Below are positions 57,239 to 64,000 of a stretch of DNA of 64,000 bases, piece by piece. Made by a program: the position numbers and the translations under genes. Source of the DNA: Erythrobacter sp. EC-HK427 (GTDB taxonomy: Bacteria > Pseudomonadota > Alphaproteobacteria > Sphingomonadales > Sphingomonadaceae); contig NZ_LR701479.1 in assembly GCF_902498745.1 (NCBI RefSeq), forward strand, positions 2,495,059 to 2,559,058. Reading direction: 5' to 3'. The stretch's first letter is position 1. The number at the start of each line of letters is the position of its first letter. Below the pieces are notes generated by a model. The model was given only the letters and a program-made list of their open reading frames with translations, had not been told where the DNA came from and did no database searches.

Positions 57239-57862
57239 TTACTCGCCTTCGTCAGCCTCACCGGCGCTCGCGGCTTCGCCTTCAGCGCGCTTGAGCGCGG
57301 ACGGAGCAACGACGGTGGCGATGGTGAAATCGCGGTCGGTAATCGCGCTGGCCGAACCTGCGGGCAGGGTCACCGCGCTGATGTGGATCGAATCGCCGAC
57401 TTCGAGGCCGGTAACGTCGATCTCGATTTCGCCCGGAATCTTGTCTGCATCACAGACCAGTTCCAACTCGTGACGGACAACGTTCAGCACGCCGCCCTTC
57501 TTCAGGCCGGGGCTGGCTTCTTCGTTGATGAAGATCACCGGAACCGAGACGTCGATCGTGGAATCCTTGGAAAGACGCAGGAAGTCGGCGTGGATCGGGC
57601 GATCCTTCACCGGGTCGAACGCCACATCCTTGGGAAGCGTGCGGACAGTGGCGCCATCAACGTCGATCATCACGATCGAGTTCATGAAGTGCCCCGTCAT
57701 CAGCTGCTTCATCAGCGCCTTTTCTTCGACGTGGATTGTGGTGGGTTCTTCATTGCCGCCATAGATAACGGCGGGGACGCGGCCTTCACGACGCAGCGCA
57801 CGGGAGGCTCCCTTGCCAGCCCGTTCGCGCAGCTCGGCCGACAGGTTCAGAGCGTCGCTCAT
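57239..57862 (-). CDS. rplY: 50S ribosomal protein L25/general stress protein Ctc
   Basis: 5S rRNA-binding ribosomal protein of the long Ctc type, 207 residues. The N-terminal L25 domain ([30 protein letters not shown]) is followed by the C-terminal TL5 domain (about 95-185, [23 protein letters not shown]) and an acidic tail. A stress-related role is known for some Ctc proteins. The start at 57862 follows AAAGG 8 bases upstream. Confidence 0.96.
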   Translation of the reverse strand: MSDALNLSAELRERAGKGASRALRREGRVPAVIYGGNEEPTTIHVEEKALMKQLMTGHFMNSIVMIDVDGATVRTLPKDVAFDPVKDRPIHADFLRLSKDSTIDVSVPVIFINEEASPGLKKGGVLNVVRHELELVCDADKIPGEIEIDVTGLEVGDSIHISAVTLPAGSASAITDRDFTIATVVAPSALKRAEGEAASAGEADEGE

Positions 57863-57964
57863 AAATCATGCCTTTCGGTTGCTTGATACAGCTCTCCCGT
57901 CACGCCTCCAGGGATGACCATGACGGGGGAGGCGCGCCTTTAGCAGCAATGGTGGCAATTGCAA

Positions 57965-58849
57965 CTACTGGATGCGGCGCACTGTATAGCCTTGCGCGGC
58001 GAGCAAAGCCGGCACGCCGCTATCGCCCAGCATATGGCCGGTTCCCACCGCAACCAGCAGGTCGGCATCAGGCCGCTCCGCGTGCAACGCGACGATATCC
58101 GCGACATAATTCGCATTGCGCCGGTCAAGCAGACGGCTCTGCAAATCGGCATTGCCGCGAAACCCCTGCGTGATGGACGCCTCCAGCGCGGCCAAATCGC
58201 CGGTCAGCCAGGCCATGACCCGCTCCTCTCCTGCCGCGCAGCCGCGTTCATTGGCCACTGACATCAGCAGATCGGCCTGCGCCGCATCGGGCAGAGCATC
58301 GAAAATGGCGAACTGTTCGGCGAAACTTTCGAGCGAACGCACATCAGGCACGGCATCGAGCAAAGCGCGATCCACGCCGTTTTGCGAGCTGGTGCAGCGC
58401 TTGGCATTGCCCAGTTGCAGGGCCGCTGCCCAGTTTTCGGTGTGGATCATGCTGTCAGGATCGATCTCCGCCAGATCGAGCGCGGCGGCAAGCGCGGCGC
58501 GGTCGGCGGCGGGGACGCGGTCGAGCAGCGGCACCGGCTCCAGATCATAGGCGCGGGCAAAAAACTCGCGCTCGGCGCTGTCGCTATCGTCCAGATTGGC
58601 GATTTCGACCAGCAGGATCTCGCTGGCCGCGATCGCCTCGACCAGCGCGGGCGTGCGCCAATCCGCACCATCGGGCAGCGAATGGATCGTCCCGAACAGA
58701 AAAGCGCGCTCGCCATCGGGGCCGGTCGCTTCCCACAGGGCAGGGGAGGGCTCGGGCCAGTCGCGCGCCGGAGCCTCGCCATCAACGCCAGAGGCGCCGC
58801 AGCTTGCCAGCCACAGCGCCCCCAGTGTCGCAAAGAGAATGCGGATCAG
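57965..58849 (-). CDS. TraB/GumN family lipoprotein, probable CTG start
   Basis: The frame codes for a full TraB/GumN protein: FLFGTIHSLPDG with the GTxH signature near residue 48, and a late VAVGTGHMLGDSG. The first ATG/GTG/TTG in frame is a GTG at 58534, which would lose the GTxH region. Reading upstream gives a clean lipoprotein signal (lipobox LASC, Cys17) beginning at CTG 58849, overlapping the preceding stop as CTGA. From there the protein has 294 residues. The family resembles a metalloprotease fold (Tiki/PrgY-like); bacterial function is unsettled. The gene product is well supported, the initiator is inferred. Confidence 0.85.
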   Translation of the reverse strand: MIRILFATLGALWLASCGASGVDGEAPARDWPEPSPALWEATGPDGERAFLFGTIHSLPDGADWRTPALVEAIAASEILLVEIANLDDSDSAEREFFARAYDLEPVPLLDRVPAADRAALAAALDLAEIDPDSMIHTENWAAALQLGNAKRCTSSQNGVDRALLDAVPDVRSLESFAEQFAIFDALPDAAQADLLMSVANERGCAAGEERVMAWLTGDLAALEASITQGFRGNADLQSRLLDRRNANYVADIVALHAERPDADLLVAVGTGHMLGDSGVPALLAAQGYTVRRIQ

Positions 58850-59781
58850 TATTCTACACGCTCCGTCATAATGCCGCGCTCGGCAAGGAAGTCCTGCACG
58901 GTGTATTCGCCTGCAAGATGGCCTGCGCCCACCGCGATGAACACGGTGCCGGGCTGATCCATGCGATCATCAATCCATCCGGCCCAAGCTTCGTTCCGGC
59001 GGCTGAGGATAATATCGTAAACAATGGGATCATCCATCTGTTCGTTCAAGATGGCAGCAAGTCCTTCAGCATCACCAGAAATCCACTCAGTCACCATTTG
59101 CTGGAACACGCCATCGATATTTTCGAAATCGTTCCAGCCTTCGATCCCCGCATCAAGAAAGTCCAATTGCGACTCAATCGGCATAGTGTCGAAGAAACCC
59201 AATTGTTGTTCAACGGTTTCCAGCGCGGCCCGCTCCTTTCCATCGATCATCGTATCCAGCACCATTTCAACGCCGTCATTCGGGTCGTAGCCAGCCCGCA
59301 TCATCGACTGCTGCATCATCACGAAGCTGACAAACCAGGGCTCAAACCGGTCAAACGCTGCGACGGGAAGTTCGAGATCTGCCATGGCAGCTTCGTACTC
59401 GGCGCGATTTTCGTCTGTCATAAGCTCGCGCAAGGACTGTTCGCCTTGCAGAGTGGCGAGGCTCATCTGCAACTGGATGAACTCCATTGCTTCAGGCGAC
59501 GGCGCTTCGCCGCTCGCCGGATCGAATTGCGCAATTTGGCTGGTGTCGATTTCCGACACGAACTGGTCAGAGCTTGCCAGCGCTTCCGCAACAGTCGGCT
59601 GGAGCCAGTCGAGCCCTTCGGGCAGCACGTGGACGGTGCCGAACAGATAGATTGTCGTGTCCTCATCCTGCGCTACCCACAAAGCGGGGCCGCTCGGCGC
59701 TTCCTGCGCCAGCGTGGTGGTGGGGAACGCGCAGGCCGACAGGGCGAGGGCGGAAGCGGAGATGATGAGTTTCTTCAACAT
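58846..59781 (-). CDS. TraB/GumN family lipoprotein
   Basis: A protein of 311 residues, with a lipoprotein signal whose lipobox LSAC gives Cys17. The family start is IYLFGTVHVLPEG near residue 45; FVSEIDTSQI is followed by a helical middle, and FIAVGAGHLAGE closes the domain near 285. The paralogue directly downstream overlaps it by 4 bases. Compared with its neighbours it is rich in Met, Glu and Asp. The role is unknown. Confidence 0.85.
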   Translation of the reverse strand: MLKKLIISASALALSACAFPTTTLAQEAPSGPALWVAQDEDTTIYLFGTVHVLPEGLDWLQPTVAEALASSDQFVSEIDTSQIAQFDPASGEAPSPEAMEFIQLQMSLATLQGEQSLRELMTDENRAEYEAAMADLELPVAAFDRFEPWFVSFVMMQQSMMRAGYDPNDGVEMVLDTMIDGKERAALETVEQQLGFFDTMPIESQLDFLDAGIEGWNDFENIDGVFQQMVTEWISGDAEGLAAILNEQMDDPIVYDIILSRRNEAWAGWIDDRMDQPGTVFIAVGAGHLAGEYTVQDFLAERGIMTERVEY

Positions 59782-59819
59782 AGGTAAGCTCCTTTGGGGG
59801 GGATGGGTGGGAATTCAGA

Positions 59820-60248
59820 TCAACGGAAATTGAGTTTGCGCAGGCCGTAGGCAAGGCCGACCGACGCCATAAAAACGAACAGGGCTTCGATACCGGTTGG
59901 TGCTCTGGTGAGGTCGATTTCCGATAGGAACCACCAGCCACCGATGACCGGAACGCCTATGTGAATTCCGATCAAATTGGCCCAGAGGTTGTCCATCAGA
60001 TCGAGCTCATCAATCCGGCGGTAATAGTCGAAGGAAAACCAGACGAAGCCGAGGAGCACGATAGCCCCTGCCAGCAGCGGCACCCAGAGCGGGAGTTCGC
60101 CATCGAGGAAGGCACCGGAGGCAAAGCCGCTCACCAGTCCTGCGACCAGCGAGGCGAGCATTGCGAGGCCGAAATACCGCCAGAAATTGCGCCTGCGCTG
60201 GCGCTCGCGCGCCTCTCCGCTCAGCGCGGTGTCAATTTTGTCCGTCAT
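59820..60248 (-). CDS. membrane protein of unknown function, partner of Xre regulator
   Basis: A protein of 142 residues with four predicted membrane helices (about 23-43, 53-72, 85-104, 118-135) and a basic Arg-rich start (EARERQRRRNFWRYFG). I do not recognise the family. Its 5' end overlaps the 3' end of the small regulator gene by 17 bases, a layout common for small Xre regulators with a membrane partner. It could report on the envelope to the regulator. Confidence 0.7.
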   Translation of the reverse strand: MTDKIDTALSGEARERQRRRNFWRYFGLAMLASLVAGLVSGFASGAFLDGELPLWVPLLAGAIVLLGFVWFSFDYYRRIDELDLMDNLWANLIGIHIGVPVIGGWWFLSEIDLTRAPTGIEALFVFMASVGLAYGLRKLNFR

Positions 60249-60429
60249 CGAAAATCTCCTCGATTGGCATTTCGAACAACCGCGCAATGCGGAAAGCGAG
60301 GGGGAGCGAGGGGTCGTGCTTGCCGGTCTCGATGGCATTCACCGCCTGCCGCGAGACATCGAGGTGCCCGGCAAGTTCCGCCTGGCTCCAATCCCGCATG
60401 GCACGCAGCACTTTGAGCTTGTTGTTCAT
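60232..60429 (-). CDS. small Xre-family transcriptional regulator
   Basis: A protein of 65 residues, a single helix-turn-helix domain: MRDWSQAELAGHLDVSRQAVNAIETGKHDPSLPLAFRIARLF is the cro/C1 pattern of the YozG-like group. It has no ligand or dimer domain beyond this, so it probably acts with the membrane protein behind it. The upstream region carries CCTGAC half-sites, suggesting self-regulation. Confidence 0.85.
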   Translation of the reverse strand: MNNKLKVLRAMRDWSQAELAGHLDVSRQAVNAIETGKHDPSLPLAFRIARLFEMPIEEIFDDGQN

Positions 60430-60470
60430 CCTGACGGACGCTCCACTTCACCAGATAGTCAAAGCAACCG

Positions 60471-60540
60471 TTCTTTTTGTCAGGTTGCCCTGACTTTATG
60501 TCTTATCAAGTTGCGCTAGTCAAGTCTCCCTGACAAAAAG
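60471..60540 (-). promoter_or_regulatory. probable promoter and operators of the Xre regulator gene
   Basis: A perfect palindrome GTCAGG-TTGC-CCTGAC at 60478-60493 and a 13-base inverted repeat (60471-60483 with 60528-60540) share the same half-site. TTGACT on the gene strand (60522-60517) with a 16-17 base spacer to ACATAA/CATAAA forms a possible promoter. Another CCTGAC is at 60429-60434, across the start codon. Confidence 0.6.
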
Positions 60541-60662
60541 ACGCAATAGCATGACTTGGGGGGAGCCAAGCTTCTGATTTCCAGAGGAAACAGGATTTTT
60601 AAGAAGCACCACGCGAGAACCGGCGCAAAAGCGCCTCGGGCCGAATCTACAGCCCGAATCGT

Positions 60663-61646
60663 CTACTCGATTCGCTGCGCCACCAGCCCGCGCGCTTCGA
60701 GCATTTCGAGCAGCGAGGCATCGCCTTCAAAGTGCCCCGCACCCACGGCAAGCAGGATCGTGCCCGGCTCTTCCAGCTTGGCTTCAACCCATTCGGCCCA
60801 TTGCGCATTGCGGCGGTCGAGCAGATTGACCGAAAAGGCATCGTTGATCGCGCCATCGCCGAAGCCGAGATCGAAATCATCGGCCACAATGCCGCGTGCC
60901 CAATTGTGCTCGGCCTCCCAGAAGGCATCGCCGGTCACCTCGACATAGTCCGCATCATAGAAGGAGGCGACCTGCTTGCCGTCCCACGCTTGCAAACGGC
61001 TATCCAGTTCGGCGAGGAGATTGTCGCCATCCATCCGGATGAGGCTGTACATCACCGCGCCCGAATCCTCGATCGCGAAGATCGGGCGGTTGCTCGCGCG
61101 GAACTCGCGCTCCAGCACCGTTTCCACACCGTATAGATAGGATGAGGCAAACGCCGCCTCGCCCGTTATCGTACCCATGGTGAGCAAAGCGAGCAGCAGC
61201 GGCATTTCGTCCACGGTGGCGAAATCCTGCCCCGACAGGTGCACCAACTGCCGCCAGCGCTCGGCGCCTTCGGCAGAAAGCCGGTCCGACGTCAGCTCGC
61301 GGCGGGAAAGCCGTTCCACCAGCTTGGTATCGACATCGACCGCTTCCAGCGACAGGTCGAAATCGGTGGTCTCCAGATACAGCGCGTCGGCCTCCGCGAT
61401 CACGCTTTCAAGCCGCTCGCTGCGCCATTCGAACCCGCGCGGCAAAGCGTGGAACGTGCCGAGCATATAGATCGTCGTGTCCTCGTCCGCGAGCACCCAC
61501 ATCGCCGGATCGGGATCGTAATCCTGCGTGAAGCCATAGGGGTTGGCCTGCGTCTCCTGCGCGGCGGCGGCGTGCGGAAGCAGCAGAAAAGCGGCAAGGA
61601 CTGGGGCGAGGGCGGGGGCGAGGAAAGTGCGCAGCATAAACAGCAT
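60663..61646 (-). CDS. TraB/GumN family protein
   Basis: A protein of 327 residues with a cleavable signal peptide (MLRTFLAPALAPVL..., ending AAAAQ) and no lipobox, unlike its two paralogues. The family marks are IYMLGTFHALPRG near residue 63, LYLETTDFD, and LLAVGAGHFEGDAS near 295. Start choices at 61646 and 61637 differ by three residues. It is separated from the other two by the regulator pair. A small hairpin, GGCGC-AAAA-GCGCC at 60622-60635, lies after its stop and may terminate it. Confidence 0.87.
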   Translation of the reverse strand: MLFMLRTFLAPALAPVLAAFLLLPHAAAAQETQANPYGFTQDYDPDPAMWVLADEDTTIYMLGTFHALPRGFEWRSERLESVIAEADALYLETTDFDLSLEAVDVDTKLVERLSRRELTSDRLSAEGAERWRQLVHLSGQDFATVDEMPLLLALLTMGTITGEAAFASSYLYGVETVLEREFRASNRPIFAIEDSGAVMYSLIRMDGDNLLAELDSRLQAWDGKQVASFYDADYVEVTGDAFWEAEHNWARGIVADDFDLGFGDGAINDAFSVNLLDRRNAQWAEWVEAKLEEPGTILLAVGAGHFEGDASLLEMLEARGLVAQRIE

Positions 61647-61732
61647 AACGCCCTGCAAATCCGCCCTCTGTCAAGCGCCTTCGCGGTTGCGGCATTGACG
61701 GTTTGCAAGGCTTGAGCCATTGCGCCCGTCCT

Positions 61733-62632
61733 ATGGAACGCAATCCGCAAAAATCCTTCCAGGACATGATCCTTGCGCTGCACGATTTCTGGAGCGCGCA
61801 GGGCTGTCTCATCCTGCAACCCTACGATATGCGCATGGGCGCAGGCACGTTTCACACCGCCACCACTCTGCGCGCGCTGGGGCCGGAGCCGTGGAGCGCC
61901 GCTTTCGTCCAGCCTTGCCGCCGCCCGACCGATGGCCGCTATGGCGAAAACCCCAACCGGCTGCAGCATTATTACCAGTATCAGGTGATCCTGAAGCCTT
62001 CGCCGCCGGACATTCAGGAGCTTTATCTCAAGTCCCTCGAAGTGATCGGTATCGATCCGCTGCGCCACGATATCCGCTTTGTCGAGGACGACTGGGAATC
62101 GCCCACGCTCGGCGCATGGGGGCTGGGCTGGGAAGTGTGGTGCGACGGGATGGAAGTCACCCAGTTCACCTATTTCCAGCAGATGGGCGGCTTCGACTGC
62201 AAGCCGGTGGCGGGCGAATTGACCTACGGGCTGGAACGGCTCGCGATGTATATCCAGGGCGTCGACAACGTCTACGATCTCGACTTCAACGGGCGCGGCG
62301 TGTCCTACGGTCAGGTCTTTCTCGAAAACGAGAAGCAGATGTCGAAGTGGAACTTCGAAGTTGCCGATACCGATGCGCTGTTCGACCTGTTCGGCAAGGC
62401 GGAGGCGGAGTGCCGCCGCTCGCTCGACAATGCTGTGCCGATTGCCGCCTATGAACAGGCGGTCGAGGCGAGCCACATCTTCAACCTGCTGCAAGCGCGC
62501 GGCGTGATCAGCGTGCAGGAACGCGCCAGCTACATGGCCCGCGTGCGCGATCTGGCGCGCGGTTCCTGCGAGAAATATGCCGAGGTGATGACCTCGCAAT
62601 GGCAGGCGAAATATCCGGAGTGGGTGCTGTGA
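61733..62632 (+). CDS. glyQ: glycine--tRNA ligase, alpha subunit
   Basis: Catalytic subunit of the bacterial alpha2-beta2 glycyl-tRNA synthetase, 299 residues. The class II motifs are in place: [41 protein letters not shown] (here FVQPC), and the late [11 protein letters not shown]. The ATG at 61733 gives the family start [20 protein letters not shown]. The stop overlaps the GTG of glyS by 4 bases. Confidence 0.97.
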   Translation: MERNPQKSFQDMILALHDFWSAQGCLILQPYDMRMGAGTFHTATTLRALGPEPWSAAFVQPCRRPTDGRYGENPNRLQHYYQYQVILKPSPPDIQELYLKSLEVIGIDPLRHDIRFVEDDWESPTLGAWGLGWEVWCDGMEVTQFTYFQQMGGFDCKPVAGELTYGLERLAMYIQGVDNVYDLDFNGRGVSYGQVFLENEKQMSKWNFEVADTDALFDLFGKAEAECRRSLDNAVPIAAYEQAVEASHIFNLLQARGVISVQERASYMARVRDLARGSCEKYAEVMTSQWQAKYPEWVL

Positions 62633-64000
62633 GCGACTTCCTCCTCGAACTGCGCTGCGAAGAAATCCCCGCGCGGATGCAGGCTGGCGCGCGTGGCGAA
62701 CTGGAAAAACTCTTCCGCCGTGAAATGGAGGCTGCCGGAGTTTCGGTGGGCGATCTCTCCGTCTGGTCGACGCCGCGCCGTCTTACGCTGATTGCCCGCG
62801 ATCTGCCCGAGGCGACCGAGGCCGTCTCCGAAGAGGCTAAAGGCCCGCCGGTCGGCGCGCCCGACCAAGCGGTTGAGGGCTTCTGCCGCAAGCTGGGCAT
62901 CACCCGCGACGCGCTCGAAATGCGCGATGTGAAGGGGCGGGAGACATACTTCGCCGTTATCGACACGCCGGGCAGGCCGATGCGCGATGTGCTCGCCGAA
63001 GCGATCCCCGCGGTTATCCGCGATTTCTCCTGGCCCAAATCGATGCGTTGGGGTGCGGCTTCGCTCAGCACCGAGAGTTTGCGCTGGGTGCGCCCGCTGT
63101 CGGGCATCGTCGCGCTGCTGGGCGATGCTGTGGTCGATTGCGAAGTGCATGGCATTGCGAGCGGGCGGGAGACCTTCGGCCACCGCTTCCACTCCACCGG
63201 CGCGATAACCCTCGCCAATGCGGATGAATATGCCAGCAAGCTGCGCGCCGCCCATGTCACTGTCGACCACGAGGAACGCGCCGCGATCATCCGCGAAGGC
63301 GCGGCGAAGGTCGCTGCGGACGCTGGCCTCACACTGGTCGAGGATGAGGGGTTGGTGATCGAGAACGCCGGCCTCACCGAATGGCCCGCGCCGCTGCTCG
63401 GTCGGTTCGACGAGGACTTCCTCGATGTGCCCCCCGAAGTCATCCAGCTCACCGCGCGGGTGAACCAGAAGTATTTCGTATGCACTGCTCCCCTCCCGCC
63501 TGCGGGAGGGGCTGGGGGAGGGCCTGTAACCCACCCCGCCGCAAGTGACAGTCCCTCCCTTAACCCCTCCCGCAAGCGGGAGGGGGACTTGGCCAACGCC
63601 TTTATCTGCACCGCCAATATCGACGCAGTTGATCCCGCCGTGGTGGTGGACGGCAACCGAAAGGTGCTCGCCGCGCGGCTGTCCGATGCGCGGTTCTTTT
63701 GGGAGCAGGACAAGAAGGTTCCGCTGGCAGAACACGCGAAGAAGCTCTCGCGGATTACCTTCCACGAGAAGCTTGGCACCGTCGCCGACAAGGTGGAGCG
63801 CGTCGCAAAGCTGGCGCGGTGGCTGGTGGAAGAGGGGATTGTCAAAGAATCTCCCCTCCCCACGGGGGAGGGGAGATTCTTTGACAATCCCCTCTTCCAC
63901 CAGCCACCGCGCCAGCTTTGCGACGCGCTCCACCTTGTCGGCGACGGTGCCAAGCTTCTCGTGGAAGGTAATCCGCGAGAGCTTCTTCGCGTGTTCTGCC
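62629..64000 (+). CDS. glyS: glycine--tRNA ligase, beta subunit, 5' part, disrupted toward the window end
   Basis: Start GTG at 62629 overlaps the glyQ stop (GTGA), giving [17 protein letters not shown], the family start. The tRNA-binding and HD-like parts follow normally ([18 protein letters not shown]). Near residue 285 a palindromic repeat of about 35 codons is inserted in frame between KYFVCT and [12 protein letters not shown]. Sequence is again normal to EEGIVKE (about residue 408). From 63865 the bases are the exact reverse complement of those before, so the last 136 bases do not encode GlyS, although no stop occurs. The normal protein has about 690 residues. Confidence 0.93.
   Translation, partial: MSDFLLELRCEEIPARMQAGARGELEKLFRREMEAAGVSVGDLSVWSTPRRLTLIARDLPEATEAVSEEAKGPPVGAPDQAVEGFCRKLGITRDALEMRDVKGRETYFAVIDTPGRPMRDVLAEAIPAVIRDFSWPKSMRWGAASLSTESLRWVRPLSGIVALLGDAVVDCEVHGIASGRETFGHRFHSTGAITLANADEYASKLRAAHVTVDHEERAAIIREGAAKVAADAGLTLVEDEGLVIENAGLTEWPAPLLGRFDEDFLDVPPEVIQLTARVNQKYFVCTAPLPPAGGAGGGPVTHPAASDSPSLNPSRKREGDLANAFICTANIDAVDPAVVVDGNRKVLAARLSDARFFWEQDKKVPLAEHAKKLSRITFHEKLGTVADKVERVAKLARWLVEEGIVKESPLPTGEGRFFDNPLFHQPPRQLCDALHLVGDGAKLLVEGNPRELLRVFC
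63487..63588. repeat. in-frame palindromic repeat inside glyS
   Basis: Two identical stems CCCCTCCCGC/GCGGGAGGGG with 2-base loops at 63490-63511 and 63564-63585, in inverted relation to each other, and an inner pair GGGAGGG/CCCTCCC (63516-63522 with 63553-63559). The unit resembles a REP doublet (BIME). It contains no stop codon in the glyS frame. Exact borders are approximate. Confidence 0.88.
63726..64000. repeat. perfect inverted repeat, 136-base arms, reaching the window end
   Basis: Checked base by base: 63726-63861 is the exact reverse complement of 63865-64000, with a 3-base centre ACG at 63862-63864. The centre lies in CTCCCCTCCCC...GGGGAGGGGAG, similar to the palindrome inserted upstream. 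The repeat may extend past the window. A natural perfect palindrome of this size is unstable in bacteria. Confidence 0.97.

Noticed and set aside
62508..63953. Two long minus-strand frames (up to 481 codons) across glyS
   Set aside because: They are antisense of glyS and are lengthened by the inverted repeat at the window end; not genes.

Overview
The window reads as chromosomal DNA of an alphaproteobacterium, most likely order Sphingomonadales, family Erythrobacteraceae (Erythrobacter, Qipengyuania or Altererythrobacter type). The basis is the high-GC coding bias, the nuoKLMN-birA-coaX-rnj-DUF1467 gene order, a pyruvate dehydrogenase E1 beta with its own lipoyl domain, a LexA with direct-repeat GAAC-N7-GAAC operators, the lexA/moaC/trp neighbourhood, and short palindromic repeats of a kind I recall from sphingomonads. 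Almost every base belongs to a tightly packed gene. No phage, insertion sequence, CRISPR array, plasmid gene or rRNA was seen. One tRNA (Arg, CCT) is present.

Layout. 1-8720 (+): end of the complex I operon, then biotin ligase, pantothenate kinase, RNase J and a DUF1467 protein, several coupled by 1-4 base overlaps. 8717-15288: a possible polarity/signalling block with a large two-TM coiled-coil protein resembling TipN in architecture, an Hpt protein, a degenerate transferase-like membrane protein, an unknown protein, and a histidine kinase whose phospho-acceptor His is replaced by Pro. 15337-20317: gltA, gltX, comEC. 20342-29197 (-): lexA, moaC, a DUF3597 protein, then trpC/trpD/trpG/trpE with a lipoprotein glycosidase gene inside the operon, and ppiD at its head. 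29467-34980 (mostly +): tpiA, secG, pyrG, hsp20 (minus strand, with an apparent heat-shock promoter and RNA thermometer), grxC, a nitrilase and a DUF1178 protein. 34993-39416: tRNA-Arg, a repeat, hppD, ftsB, pdhA, pdhB. 39493-45415 (-): six genes for TadE/TadG-type envelope proteins without the rest of a Tad machine. 45571-56580: phytoene-synthase-like protein, EF-hand protein, trmFO, lysoplasmalogenase-like protein, gyrA, two TPR proteins, a DUF2167 protein and ychF. 56577-61646 (-): pth, rplY and three TraB/GumN paralogues flanking a small Xre regulator and its membrane partner. 61733-64000 (+): glyQ and glyS.

The most striking observations: (1) the window ends in a perfect inverted repeat with 136-base arms and a 3-base loop inside glyS, running to the last base, either an assembly fold-back or a real inverted duplication; (2) just upstream, glyS carries an in-frame palindromic repeat insertion; (3) trpE and one TraB/GumN lipoprotein gene both appear to start at CTG; (4) hsp20 has a sigma-32-like promoter and a ROSE-like hairpin with a bulged G over the ribosome binding site; (5) the pseudo-kinase/Hpt block; (6) the TadE/TadG cluster. 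Most other genes are ordinary housekeeping genes.
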